A stretch of 64,000 nt of DNA. Source: Sphagnum compactum. Taxonomy: Eukaryota; Bryophyta; Sphagnopsida; Sphagnales. Of the stretch, positions 1 to 12,799 are shown piece after piece. A program made the position numbers and the translations under genes. Within the stretch, counting starts at the first letter, position 1. Each line of letters begins with the position of its first letter. The stretch is from NCBI GenBank assembly GCA_965153455.1, contig OZ234502.1, positions 6,789,495 through 6,853,494 of the forward strand, read 5' to 3'. The notes below the pieces were generated by a model. It ran no database searches. It saw only the letters and a program-made list of their open reading frames with translations, and was not told where the DNA came from.

Positions 1-84
1 AGCTCGTATCTCCAGCAGATCATTCGCCAAAGTGCCTACTCCGAGAGTCGGACCGCCTCATCCCTCTTTCGCAATGTCGTGTAG
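1..84 (+). CDS. Possible C-terminal end of a gene cut by the window edge
   Basis: Frame 1 is open from the first base for 27 codons and stops with TAG at 82-84. The peptide is polar, ending SSLFRNVV, and codon use is balanced, unlike the AT-rich DNA that follows. The next 130 bases look like a 3' untranslated region. I do not recognise the family, and 27 codons are too few to exclude chance, so this is only a candidate last exon of a gene lying mainly to the left. Confidence 0.25.
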   Translation, partial: SSYLQQIIRQSAYSESRTASSLFRNVV

Positions 85-1216
85 AAGCGGCCAACTGCGA
101 CTTTGCGAAATTGAGTTGCGTGAAAACCAAATGGACCGTGATGATATTGGAAACAAAGCAGTCTATCTATGCAAGTTTAGAGTTCTAAAATGCGTATAAA
201 AGTTTTGCAGATCATCGAGGGATCATAATTGTATCAGCAACAAATTAGAAAATCATCATTATTCACACTATTACCTCCTCATACTCACTCACTCTATCCG
301 TCGTCATTCCTTGTGCGTGTGCGGGAACTACTCACAGTTCTCACCGGCCGCGCTCTGCAAGCCCGGCAACGCCGACACCGTCCCCGCGCGCCGGCGGTGG
401 GGAAGGAAGAAAGAAAGAACGGACGAGAACAAGCAAACCCCAGTGCAATCGCCAAGCCAACCTCGTCGCCAGTCAGCCTTTTTCTTTAACTGGCGAAATT
501 TCGCCTAAAACTGAAATTAAAAAAAAAATAAAAATGAAGTGATTTTCAAGGGTTTCAAATTTCAATCTCCAGAAGTGGGGGAAATAAAATAGTGAAAGTT
601 GCCATATTTCAATATTTGGTTTTGATCGCCATTTTTTCTACATCTTCCTATGGAGGATCGCCATTTAGGCTACGTTGAGAAAATTCCTAAAAATACCACA
701 GTCACCAGCGATTCAAGGCTAAACTCAGAAAAATGCTATCACCAGACTAGCATTAAGAAACGACCTATCATGGAATTGGTCCATGGCAGCAAAGTTTATT
801 TTTGGGGTCAATTTTGTGACGTGGCCAAAGTGGTGATCATCCATAGGAAGATTTTAGCCAAATTCGGCTACAGGCTTACCGTATGAAAGTTAAAAATATT
901 TAAACATTTTGCTATCTTTTTTTGGCTATACTACTTGAACCACACCCATAGAAATCTGGTGATTTTTCTTGAATTTTGGTGAAATTATGGCTATTGAAAA
1001 TCTCAAAAAAACACTCTATTTTAGCACTTTCAAGTTTTAATTTCCGTTTTTGGCTACATATATATAGCCAGAGAGAAAAGGCTGGGGCTCCATGGAATTA
1101 ACCTAGGTAGAGTTTACTAACCAATTCCATGCCATATATTTTTAATGAATAACCCTTTGAACTGCTGTGTTTACCATTGTGGGGTGGGTATTTGATTTTT
1201 GTAATACCTGCTGGTT
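85..1216. other. Intergenic DNA without a recognisable gene
   Basis: A short GC-rich patch lies at about 340-480 inside AT-rich sequence. The open frame across it (229-489) is low in complexity and has no family signature, so I do not call it a gene. The rest is AT-rich with no motif I can name. Confidence 0.5.
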
Positions 1217-1298
1217 CCAGGTATTTGAAAAAAAATAAAAATAAAATCAGAATCAAAGAACCACCGGTTCTGGGTATTTGAAAAGTTCAAAGAACCAT
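1217..1298 (+). repeat. Interspersed repeat, inverted relative to the copy at 7,477-7,565
   Basis: The block carries GGTATTTGAAAA and CAGAATCAAAGAACC followed by CCGGTTC. The reverse complement of 7,477-7,565 contains the same words in the same order. A shorter second unit (GGTATTTGAAAA...AAAGAACC) sits directly inside. The two copies face each other and bracket the DUF7869 relic, but whether they are true element ends is unproven. Confidence 0.5.
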
Positions 1299-2065
1299 AC
1301 TACATGAGTGCAACAGGTTTTTTTTTTTTTTTTTGGTGCAAGTTTTTGCCAAAATTAAGGAATTAAAAATTAAAAGGGAAATAGTTTGTCTCAATATTCC
1401 AGTTATTCTCGCAAAAAATTTGCCAAAATTGCCCAAATTCATCACAGTTTGGACTCTGATTTTTGTTTGATAGTAGTTTTTAAACTAGTTTTCACATTAT
1501 TTTAAAAATTTCTAAAAACATGTTGCCATTTAATGCTAAATCCCTCTTTGGGTTGCTAGCCAACCATACAACATTAGAATTTTTTTAAAAATATCACTGC
1601 CTTGGTGGCTTCAACACTTGTGAGCCAAATTATTAATAAACTATAAAGATTTTAACTTTGGCATATGAAATTCTTTTATTTTCAAAAATTTGACAAGTAA
1701 GGAATATGCTTTTTATATGCACAGCAATTGTAATAAGTTTCTTGTTGCCCTTGTGGTCAGATGGTTCACAAGTTCAAATACGGTTTTTATATATTTTTTA
1801 AAAATTGCATATCTGAAATTTTTGAGATAAATGGTTGATAAGTATTCAAAAATTCAAAAAAATACCCAAAAAAAGATTTACGCAGAAGACACCCATGTAC
1901 TACATTATTAGGTGGGATAGGTACCTATCTATTGGCTCCATTATTTTATTATTTTATTTTGGGGTTAGTATCAATTTAAATGAATCAAAAACTAAGTTGC
2001 ACAACTGAAATTTGGATTGTCAGCTAAAAAAACCAGTTACAATGTGGAACAAGCCTTGGAAACAC

Positions 2066-2150
2066 CCACTACCACCTAACGGAATGGTGACTTGCCCTAT
2101 TGGGCTTGTTGCATTCCTGGGTGGAATGGGCCCTATGGGCTTGTTCTATA
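2066..2150 (+). repeat. Dispersed repeat shared with 11,868-11,960
   Basis: Both sites contain an ACCACxTxACGGA segment and, further on, ATTCCTxGGTGGAA followed by TGGGCCCTAT. The copies are clearly diverged. The element type is unknown. Confidence 0.4.
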
Positions 2151-3304
2151 GTACATGATATATTGGCAATGTAAATTTATGATTTGCCATTGTGACATTC
2201 ATATATAGGCTAAAAGATTATGTACCATATGATGTTTGAAGTTTGGCATGTTGCAAGGCCCATAAATGAAGTTATGTGATAATTTTCAATTATCATGACA
2301 ATTTACATGAGCATTTGTGGAATGTTGTATTTGAATTTGAAAGAGACAATTGGAAGAACAAATAATTAGCTAGACATACACCCAAAAAAAAAAAACTTTG
2401 TTCCCAATGCTTCTTTTGGAATTTAGTTATGTTTTCTTCATATATTTAATCATATTTTATTCCTTTGAAACCTATTTATTGTAGTACCTTAATGAATTTG
2501 GCATTAATTAAATTGTTTTCAAAATTTTCAAATTACATTTTATTGCATGAAATGTCAAAGCTTTGGAATTTGGTAATGACAAGTAGTTTCAGGTCTCATT
2601 CATCTTCATTTTGGGCTTGTCATCCAATGCAAACTAAAGAAATGAAAAATTGCCCATTTGGTGAGGTATTTTGATTTTTTGAGTCATTTTTCTCTAATTT
2701 TCCTTTAGGAAAATGGGTTGATCCCGACATCTTTGTTATCTCCATTTAACTACTAACTTGAATTTTCTGGGTGAAAATTCCCAATATTTAATTCAAGGAC
2801 AATTTTGTACCCCTTTTTTTTGTGGCAAAAAGAACCAAATCATGAAAAAAAAATTATATTACTCACAAGTTGAAAATGGTTAACAAATTTGTTGAAGAGG
2901 AGGCTTTGTGGGATTTCCAGAGTTTCTGGACTCTGGTGAGGCCACGTCTCTCGTCCCCATTTGGGATCTCAAACGAGATCTTGAGACTTGATTTCTCCTC
3001 TTTGCAGTTACACGGTCACACCAGCCTTTTACCCACTTCTGTGAGAGTTTTTCAATGACTTGTCGCCATCAATGCTAAATCCTTTTTGGGATGATCGCCA
3101 ATATCCCCCATCACCAAAATGGGAAAATAAAGAAAGGCAAGAAAAAAATTACCAACAAACAAATCACGAAAAGGTGTGTATGCAGCAGCGCTCAAAGGAA
3201 GGCGCATGCTTCTAGGCCCACTGGATGGAAAGGATGACAACATCTTTAGGGTCAACATAAACAATGGTACGAATGGATGTGTGTTCATAATTAGTTCTCC
3301 CATT

Positions 3305-3339
3305 GTTAGAAGGCCAAAAAAGGCTTTTGGCCTTCTAAC
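3305..3339. repeat. Perfect 15-bp inverted repeat with 5-base loop
   Basis: Left arm 3,305-3,319 (GTTAGAAGGCCAAAA) pairs perfectly with 3,325-3,339 across a five-base spacer. It lies exactly where the DUF7869 reading frame is lost, so it may be a small insertion or a template-switch scar. Confidence 0.75.
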
Positions 3340-4110
3340 GAACAAAACTCTGCCATGGGATAGGTCTTGATAATAGCTCCAAAATGTTCTCCTAATATTT
3401 CACAAGGACCCATAACTCTAGCATATGAGTCATCCTTTGACATCCCAAGCTTCCATAATTCAACATACTTCAAAATCCCGTTACTAATGAACCTTTCCTT
3501 TTCACCTACCCTTAATTCATTAATTCCCCATATCGGGCAAAAGGGAATAAGATTCAGAACCCTCATCAATAGTTTTGGCTGTCCTGCAACATCTTCTTTC
3601 CACAATTGTATGGTTGGGCCATCTTTAGGGCTCCACAAAACATCAGTAGGAGATACTTTATATTGCATAACCGGCCGGTTATATCCATAAAAATTTGAGT
3701 GCATGTCTATATGATCGACAAGGACATCCGGGCCATTGTTCAAATATTCATTGACCCGAGATTTGAAATCAAGGATTTCTTGAATGTGTTACAAAATGAA
3801 TGGACGATATTGGGGAAACATGAATGCTTTCATCAAATTTGCCATGACTTAATTATTTTGTTCTTTCAACTTCTTGGACAAATATCCAAAACTTCCGTCA
3901 ATATTTTCATGTGTGTGCCCAACTACAAGAAACCCCAATTGAACTTCTTCAAAAACTTTTCAGGCAGTTAGCGAAGAAAGAAATGCTATAGGCGATGATT
4001 CTTGTTATCTTTCACACAATTGTCCATTTGAATAAATAACTTCCTTGGCAATGGCTTCACATTTACAATTTTGTCTACATGCTTCATTGCATTCAAACAA
4101 CGGGAACTTC
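3306..4110 (-). pseudogene. DUF7869-family gene relic
   Basis: Reading the minus strand from about 4,110 downwards gives IQMDNCVKDNKNHR, then, after two stop codons, FLVVGHTHENIDGSFG and a basic segment, in an order I recognise from the DUF7869 family (DNC..xNKN, then FLxVGHTHxDID). Reading continues in one frame from about 3,960 to 3,306 for over 200 codons, through two further TAA stops near 3,847 and 3,789. It is therefore an old coding region, not a chance ORF. It ends at a 15-bp inverted repeat at 3,305-3,339 that appears to have been inserted and to shift the frame. The family's function is not established; many copies sit in repetitive DNA. No intact start or upstream exon was found. 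Dead gene: high confidence; family call: moderate to high. Confidence 0.72.
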
Positions 4111-4199
4111 CTTACAAGACTTGTTGGAATAATGTGTTTTGTGGTTCAAACTAAAACAAAACCCGTGACTCCCTAACTGGTTCCTTTTCAAGTTACAAA

Positions 4200-7100
4200 A
4201 CAAGCGCAAAAGTGACCCAATCATGAAATTCGAATCATTGGGCTAGAGCTCATTAGAATATTGAATGAAAGTTTCATCCTCATGGCCATGAGCAATCATT
4301 TTCGTTGATGTTGCTGACAACTACCCTAGCCCAGACACCATTTTGTTCTTCACTTGAAGCTAAGGAATAGCTGTTTTAGAATGGTCCATCTTATCATGAA
4401 TTACACACAAGAAGTTTTATTTAGATTAAATAGATTTAGCTTTCTAGGTTTGATATAATCGTCGACAAAATTCCTGACGAATGTTATGTTTCTTTAATTT
4501 AATTTCATGTTCCTTCACACTTGAGTTGTTTTCTCTTGCTTTGGATATCAAATCCTTTAAGGATTCACAAACGAGTTGTTCTTATGAAAATTTGTGGTTT
4601 CAACACTTTGTTTGGTGCCCACCAGGTTGAAGATGTTATTCTATTTATCTTTAAACTCTCAAAATTGATTGTTTTTATTTTCAAACTTTTTCAAAGTCTG
4701 AAATCAATTAAATATGTGTTATGAAGGCTATGATAGAATTTGTGGGGAATGATGCATTGGCACAAAATATTGCAAAAGAATATGATGAAAAAATAATCTT
4801 GCCTTTGCTTGCATGGATTTACTTTCACTTGAATATGGTTGCATTAGTTGTTGAAATAATCAGTTTTGAATATGATGATGTTTTTAGTCAACAAATTTTT
4901 GATGAACATGTAACTTTTTCCACTTTGAAAATGAGTTGCAACTATTCCATTGTCGGCACAATAGTTCTTTTAAAGGTGATAATGTTTTCAAATGATGGGT
5001 AGAATATGAATGTCAATTTCCTAATGTGGCATTTTTGGCACAATAAGTGTTGGGTATTGTTGGGTTTCAAATTGAAACAAAGTGAATTTTTTGCATTAAT
5101 GAGGGTGTAATAATTACCCTTCATTGATTTTGACTTGAAAACAAGAACTTGTAGGGTTTGGTGATGATTACAAAAAATTGGCCTGATGATGCTTGTGAAA
5201 GGTATATGGGAACACAAATTGTTCTATAATCGATTTCTTGATCCATGAAGAAGACTTGATTGATGGAATGAAATCATGATTGAAAAAGAAGGACTTTTTG
5301 AACATGATGTTTAAGGTTGGTTTCAAATTTACAAGGTAAGCTTCCATGTATTTTCTAACTTTGTTCTTGTGAAGGTCCTAGGGTTGTTGTGAAGCTATTA
5401 TAAGAATAAAAAATTGATGATGGGCTTTTTTGTTGCCTTAACTTATGTATATTCTTTAATGATGTTTTATTTGTTGCCTTGCCATGGGGATCTTTTGTTG
5501 GCCTTGCCTACCAAGGCAAGGATATTTGTTTAGATTCATTATAGGGTTTAGTAGCTTAAAGGATTTTGGCCCCTAGGTAATAGGTCTATTTTTATATAAG
5601 GATTTTTGAAAGATGATATTATGGCTTGGCTTGAGATTAGTTATAGAGTTATAGTAACAATTTTGGATTTTTTTTTTGAGGATTTTTTGAAGATTATATT
5701 TTTGCATGGTGAAATATTTGAATGTCCATAATTCTTTTTTTGCCTTAAGATACTTTAATGTAAATGGCAAGGTGATAGTGTGACACACCCCTTGTTTGCT
5801 TTGCTATGTGATTATTTGAATGATCTTTTTTATTGGCTTGTTATTGGACATTTTTTATTAACATCATATACTTGTAATGTCTTTCCTTTTCACCACTTCC
5901 TTATTGCCCAACTCCTTTGTGTAATGAAATTATTGATTGTCTTGTGTAATGACATTTGGTAGGTTTAGATGAACAATTGTTTGGTGTTAAAAGATGAATT
6001 GAAGTAAGGGTTCTTTTGTTGAATCCACATATCATTGCTATGTTGTCAAAGTGGTATAGGACAACTATTTAAAAAACATATTTTGTTGAAAATGGAATTA
6101 AATTATGGTGGTGACACCTTAATATGTGAAAATTGAGAATTTATGAATGGACGACAAAAGGTAATTTGTAGAACTTGACATCTAGTTAATTGTTGATTTT
6201 GTGTTTGTTATATTAAAGTGACATTAGGAATGGGGATTTATGTGTGATTCTTTATGAATTGAACTTTTGGAGGCTAAAATCAAGTTAAGTAATAGCTAAA
6301 TGGTTTTTTAGGACATATTTCAATTTTTGACTTTCATCTTTCTCATTTGGGTGGCTTTGGAAATTAGCTCCAAACATGGACGGTAATAGATTTGTTGAAG
6401 GGGAAATTCAAATCCATAGGGAAGCAATATGTATTTTCTTCCCATCTTTGTTAGCTCTGCAATATGAGGTGGTTCATAAAATTGAAATATTTTGGAAACT
6501 TCTTGTTTGTGTGTTTTGAAGCCACACAGGAAAAGATTGCAATAGATTAACATGAATGATTGATTCAAGAGCTAAACCCAACCCCACTCTACACCCATAA
6601 TCACAAGGTCCTATTAGTTGCAAAACCATGAACTTGAGAGTCGGCATCAATTTTTGAAAACATTGGAAATCAATAGTTTCATTTTTTGGAAAAAAAAGAA
6701 GAACTAAAGAATTGAAGGTTCTTATTATCAAAGAATATCCCCTAACCGAAACCAAAGGTTATGGTCAAAAGTTAGAACAAGCCAACATTGTTAAAAACAC
6801 ATGCAAACAAGAACTAAGAAAATGAACAAATAATAATTAAGGTGCATCAAAATGGATGAAAAATGATACTTTTTCTCATTCATGTTGAAAATATAAAATA
6901 ATTTTATAATGTGAGCTGAAAACATTGAAATTTTGTGATTTGCAATATATAATACCATGCAATAAGTTTTCAATATTTGCAAATATATGTTTTTAGAATG
7001 GGTTGAAAAATAATGCATTGATAACTAATATTAGTGCACCCTTTTAAAAGAAGAAGAAGAAGCATTATTTGGTGTCGAGGTGCCAAATCCATTTGAGTAC

Positions 7101-7476
7101 TACGATATTTTTCATGATGAAGATATTCCCATAATGTTTCTCACCATTTAACAATGGGACACAAAACTATAATGAGAATTGATATGGCAATGCTAGGACA
7201 AATTAACATGAAACAACTTGAAGGAAAATGAAGGTCACAAAAGCACCTAACATGACATTGTGCATGATATGGTAGAGAACAGAATTAGGTCACATTTCTC
7301 AAGAAAAATCAAATGCCCTGTTCTAAATGTGTAACCACAGTTCTCAATTTATTTAATAATACAAATAAAAATATATTAAAATTAAAAAGAAAAAAGAAAA
7401 GAAAAAGAAAAACCCAACTAGAATGGCACCAGTTCTTCCATGAAACCCAGCAATTCTGTGAAGTTTTTGAGATAAC
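4200..7476. other. AT-rich intergenic DNA
   Basis: Open frames here are under 95 codons, AT-biased, and match no family I know; the longest is 4,721-5,002 on the plus strand. Codon-like stretches may be remnants of mobile-element genes, but none can be named. Confidence 0.45.
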
Positions 7477-7565
7477 CGGAACCGGCGGTTCTTTAATTCT
7501 GAAATTATTTAAATACCCAAAACTGATGATTCTTTGATTCTGATTTTATTTTTTTCAAATACTCA
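7477..7565 (-). repeat. Interspersed repeat, inverted copy of 1,217-1,298
   Basis: Contains GAACCGGCGGTTC followed by words that are the reverse complement of the left copy. Immediately right of it (7,585-7,640) is an AT-rich imperfect hairpin around ATAGACTATATGGAT. Confidence 0.5.
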
Positions 7566-7639
7566 AATCCATAGTATATATGGATTTTATAGTATAATCC
7601 ATAGTATAGTCTATATATCTATACATAGACTATATGGAT

Positions 7640-10205
7640 TAGGGTCTAAAATACACCAAGACCTTGGGGTTTACCAAATTAGGAAAAGGTTCAATGTATT
7701 GATCAATGTTCAAATGCATATTAAGTTTGTGCTTGGGCACTCCAATGAAGGCATTGTTTTATATAATATTGAAAGACTATCAAGTTTACAATTAGATTTA
7801 TGTCGCACAAATATTTTAAAAACTTGTATAATATTTAGTTTTGATATGGTGCGGGTACCCTTAATATATATAACCAATGAGACAAAGAAAAAACTCATAA
7901 AATTTTAATACGTCCCTATTAATTAGCCATGCAATAAATAATACATGAAGAAAGTTTGCTAATTGCATCATTAGCACTAGATTTGGTTAATTAAAATCAA
8001 GCTAATTTTTGAATTTTCGTGTTTTGAAAGGTTGATGTAAGTTTTATCCATTAAAAGAAACATTTTCACATACACATATTAATGGCATGAAAACTTGTGG
8101 GTAACTTATTATCATGGTGGACCATGGGATGCATAATTAGTTGGTTGGTTTGATAACCTTGTGGTACTTGAATGAAGAACACAATGGGCATCCAATTCTT
8201 GACCCACTTGGAGAATACATTAAAAAAATACAATTGAACCTTATTTTGTTAGTTATGAACTATTCTTGGGCTATAAAATTAATGTATCCATTAGTTGATA
8301 AAATTAACAAGGTTGGACTTGGACTAATAGTGCCTAACTTTGAACACCCAAAACAATTTTACTTACTTTATCAATTGACAACATAAATAGTTGGCAAATT
8401 CCATGGACACTCTTAATGTACTAAACACCATGCATGAATTGTGGGACAACTATAGGTAGGTGGTTCATTTTTAAAATTTTGATCATTGGGCCAACCACCT
8501 AATGCAAGCAAAAAGAGAATTTTCATGGTATTGGCCTTTCAACCTTCCAAAAGCAAATCACATTGAAAATTATCTAATTATTCTATAGGAACATCAAGCA
8601 TGAACCTTATAGGTTTCATTTGTGCACAATCGCGCAACATGAAGTTTGCATGTGTAACCTCATTGGTAATCCAATAAGGTGAATGACGATTAAGCTATGA
8701 AGACCAATTTTATGTCCAAACCTAACATGCAATGATTTCATAAATTATGATATTCCATGCATGATGTTGCAAGATTTTATGTTTCCATTACCATTCATTA
8801 GAGCTACAACTAATTGGTGTTGTGTTTTAATGTTTAAAACCAATATAATAAAAATTTAGGCCCTTCACTCCTTTTATTGGATCGACAAATTTTGCAACAT
8901 TGGAAGTATTGGATGGAGGATTACAAATGTTCTTCAAACTTCAAAAGCAAAGCAACAATGTGTGAGGATTCGACCTCCTTTGAATTCTTACGTGTTTGCT
9001 CACAAGCCTATCTAATAAGTAAGGCACGAGTCAAAGATTATCACAAATCTAAATAATTGCAATTCACAATATCCCCCAAAATCCACTTAAATCGCTTCTA
9101 GATATTATAACCATCCCGTGCTTAGACTAAGTCCAAATTCAACATTTGAACCCTTGCACTGTTCAGATAAGAGAATAAATTTTAATGAGAATTATTTAAT
9201 CCTAAATTGAATGATTCAGATATACGGTGGAAAATTTAAGTTGCAAATTTAGATGACAAATAAATCATGGGTGGCTAGGACAAAGAGAGAGGGGGAGTAT
9301 TTTAATTTTTGAAAATTAAAGGGTGGTGAAACTAACCTCTTTGTTTCACCCTAACTTGAAGCCAAATCTTTAAAAAATTGAAGATTTTTTGTTCCTAAAA
9401 TAAGATAACAAAACCAAGGAAATCTCAAAGATGAAAAGAACTGGCCATCATTTTCCCTTTGTATCTTTTCATCGCTCCTTTGGCATAACCTCCTCGCACA
9501 TGATCTTATGACTCGCGTAAGGTGGTGTCACGGATCCGTCAACATGACCTTACATTTCATAAGCATCCTCCTGTCTTTCAAAAAAAAAGGAAAAAAAAGG
9601 TGACCTTTGGAAGATATGGAATGTTTTTGACGTAAAAAGGGATTCAATGTTTTTTTGATGATGGGTGAATTAAAACAGATTAAAATTTTGAGCTAAAAAT
9701 ATTTAAAGCCTTAGTTAGCACACCCATGTTTGTGGGACCAATGGGCACAAAAATCATTCAATTTGATTTTAAGGATTGAGGAAGAAGATATTGAAAAGTG
9801 TTTAAAGAAGTCACCTTTTTTAATTTTGCATGGTGCAGTTCATTTACTAAATCTAAAGGGAAGAGAGAGGTGTGCCTAAGGGGGGGCACATGGGCCACCA
9901 CTATGTACCAGAAACCATTTTTAGTGGTTTTTAATCCTACCTCTAGATAACACAAACTTTCGATTACCGCTCCCATTGGACATCTATGGATAAAATTCAA
10001 CCTACTTGTAAAAGCCTCAAAATAAGCAAGTCTTTTTATCATTTCTAAATACAACATGTTGGGTGTTAACTCACTCTCATAACACATATGGAAAAAATTC
10101 TTAGTATATTTAGGGGGCACTTGATGTCCATCAATATCCATCCTAGAAAAGCGAAGGGGTCTTCCACCTATAAGTATAAGGTGGCATAGGTTCACTCTCA
10201 CACTT
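7640..10205. other. AT-rich intergenic DNA
   Basis: No open frame with recognisable protein content. The minus-strand frame 9,758-10,267 runs 169 codons, but it enters a poly-C tract and the repeat described next, and has no family signature. Confidence 0.4.
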
Positions 10206-10405
10206 ATGGAGTAGGTGTAAGAACCCCCCCCCCGCCCCCCCACAAAACTTAAAAGGAAAAAAAACAAGGCATCTTGAGTGCATACTTGGGCCTTCCAATT
10301 GGCTGTGCATGCAATTTCTCTTCCCCAAAGAGTTTATCACCATTTTTGGCCTGGGCTAATAGCCCTTGTGAAGAATGCCCTACCTAATATCCCACCATAT
10401 AAACT
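10206..10405 (+). repeat. Dispersed repeat, copy 1
   Basis: Starts with a poly-C tract, then AAAACTTAAAAG, a GAGTGCATAC stretch, GCCTTCC, and ACCATTTTTGGCCTGG, ending near ATAAACTGGGGG. The same order recurs at 10,737-10,905 and, more diverged, at 38,560-38,790. Confidence 0.6.
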
Positions 10406-10646
10406 GGGGGTACTTATTATTCTGTTCCATATTGATTAGTTGAGGGTGCCTCACAAGTCCAACTCTTTTTTTTTGTTGCAATGAGCCAATTTGATTGCCC
10501 ATCGCAAAAAAAAGTTGAAACTATGGAGGCTCCCCAAAATAGAAGATTCTATGTAAAGATGGAGTGCCTCTCCTTTGGGCCACCTATACAGGCGAGAAGG
10601 GGAGGACTTTGGGCAAAACATATGGGAATAAAGCGAGGTGCTATTG

Positions 10647-10720
10647 GGAACATCCTTGGGGAACACATTGGGAACCTAAGGAACATATTGGGAACCTGAT
10701 GAGAACTTGAAGGGAACATG
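10647..10720 (+). repeat. Short tandem repeat around GGGAACATATTGGGAACCT
   Basis: Three to four imperfect units of about 19-22 bp, each containing GGAACAxxTTGGGA. They lie between the two direct copies of the dispersed repeat. Confidence 0.55.
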
Positions 10721-10736
10721 TTGGGAGAAAAGGAAA

Positions 10737-10905
10737 AATGAAAAAAATCCTCCCACCCCCCCCACCCAAAACTTAAAAGAAAAAAACTCAAGGCACTTTG
10801 AGTGCATGCTGAGCCTTCCCATTAGCAGCATGAAATTTCTATTTCCAAAACTGTTGGTCACCATTTTTGGCCTGGACTAACACCCCCATTATAAACTGGG
10901 GATTT
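10737..10905 (+). repeat. Dispersed repeat, copy 2
   Basis: Direct repeat of 10,206-10,405 at a distance of about 535 bp. It shares the poly-C tract, AAAACTTAAAAG, GAGTGCATGC, GAGCCTTCC, CACCATTTTTGGCCTGG and the ATAAACTGGGG end. Confidence 0.6.
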
Positions 10906-11289
10906 TGTTCCTAGTTGTCCTGAAACGGGTTCTAGGTAGCAGGAAAAAAATTGTTTGTTGTTGTTTTCTGCAATGACCTTTGCTTATGTAAGTGTTCTCC
11001 ATTGTTCACTTTTGCCTTGCAATTCTACACACTTCATGGACCCATCATAATAATTGTCTCAAACTTCGGTCGAGAATGGGATATTGTGAGTGCAAATGTT
11101 AGAGTGAGTATCATTAAAATTATTGTTAAGAAATCCTTTATCTTGAGCCCGACTCTCATCTTCATTGTATTCACTCATCTTTCTTTTTGGCTATTCTTAA
11201 GTTTTAAACAATGTGAGATGAACTTCTCAAAACTAAGGAAGAACTTTCAAAAGTGATCATCATAGGTTTGTTTATTAACTATGGTCTAT

Positions 11290-11830
11290 TTAAGGTTATG
11301 GTCACATAGATTAAGAGAGTACCAAGGTAAGGATCATTAGGTTAAGGCCTACCTAACTCCTTACTTATCTGCACCCTAGTAATCTACTTACCAATGGGTT
11401 ACCCACCCACCTACCCATAGGCTATTTACCTATATTTATTTTCCTATGAGATCCTTATCTATCCTTGATGGTCCTAACTAAAGACTACCTAGGAGTTAGC
11501 TAGGGGTTACCAAAGGGCCTATTTAGGTTAAGAAATATTTAAAGGCTACTTAGGAAGCTACACAAGAGACCTACCTTAAGGATTATAAAAATATTTATTA
11601 GGTTAGAAGATACTTAGATGATTATTTATGGGGGCTACCTAAATAACCTAGGAGGTTACTTCAGAACTAACTAAAGACCACCTTGAGGCCTACTTAAGTT
11701 ATGGACTATCTAAAAAGAAGGCTATCAAAAGCTTTTACATAGGGGGACTACCTAAGGACCTACAAGGTTAGGGCATATTTAAGCATTACTTAAAGAACTA
11801 CTTAAGGAGCTACATAAATATTTTTTAAAT
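11290..11830. repeat. Degenerate CCTA/TTAGG-rich tract
   Basis: CCTACTTA, CTACCTA, TTAGG and close variants recur every 10-20 bases over more than 500 bp without a fixed period. Similar tracts lie at 55,960-56,140 and 60,770-61,560. It is not a telomeric array because the unit is not constant. Confidence 0.55.
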
Positions 11831-11867
11831 GCAAGCCAAAAATCTAAAAAAATATGCCCCTTCGAAG

Positions 11868-11960
11868 AACCCGTTACCACATGACGGACCTATGTGTCTC
11901 ATCGGAGATACCCTACCCCGTTGGACATATTCCTAGGTGGAAATGGGCCCTATCAATACC
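11868..11960 (+). repeat. Dispersed repeat shared with 2,066-2,150
   Basis: Diverged second copy ending in TTCCTAGGTGGAAATGGGCC. No element type is assigned. Confidence 0.4.
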
Positions 11961-12799
11961 TTTTTCATGTTTGGCAATAGTTAAATTTATTTTTGGGAAT
12001 GCTAAATTTATTTTAGAAATTATTTGTTTAAAATGCTGAAATTCATGAAAATTATAACGGAAGGCAAAATACAAAGATTGGTGGCAACTTGGGAGCCTCT
12101 TGCTTGTAGCCTAGTTCCCTTGTAAAGCAAGTATTCAATAATTGACAACATTTCTCTATCTCATTTATTATAAGTTGGTGGAACATTATTTACGTCTCCC
12201 CCATTTTTGCAAAAATACACCGTAATATTTTCAAATTTTGGGAAATTTTCAAAGAAGTTGCCTATACTCTTATTGCCCAAATTTTCATTAATTAACTTTT
12301 TTTTATTGCCAAAGTGAATTTTGAAAATTAATATAAGTATTTAGCAGTGGCCAAGTGCCGAACCCGAAAAGGTACTATGGACAGTAGTAGTAGTAGCAGC
12401 ATAACCCAACAAACAGGAGCCCCCAAGGAAACGAGAATTAATAATAAACAAATGTGGGTAGTGCATGCACAAGACCGTAAAAAGACCTTGCACATTTTCC
12501 GCACATTTTTTTCACATTTTTTTCCAAGCAAATGAACAATTTTTTGTCACATTTTTTTCACATTTTCTAAGAGAGGAGTGCATAGGTACCCCTAATGATG
12601 AGGACTAAATTTTTTAATTTCTTTTTTAAAATTTTGTTCTTTCGGGGGAAATCCGCTTCTTTCGTACCGCTGGATAACACCAGTCCTTAACTGCCGTTTC
12701 TCATTGGTCCTTACGGATAAAACTCCCTCTTTTGAAGGACCCCCGCCCCGACCCCTCTTCCGCCCCGACTTGTTACCATTTTCTCACTTCTCTTTTTTC

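Noticed and set aside
229-489. Open frames in the GC-rich patch
   Set aside because: Low complexity, no family signature, and overlapping frames of equal quality.
9758-10267. 169-codon minus-strand open frame
   Set aside because: It crosses a poly-C tract into a dispersed repeat and has no recognisable domain.
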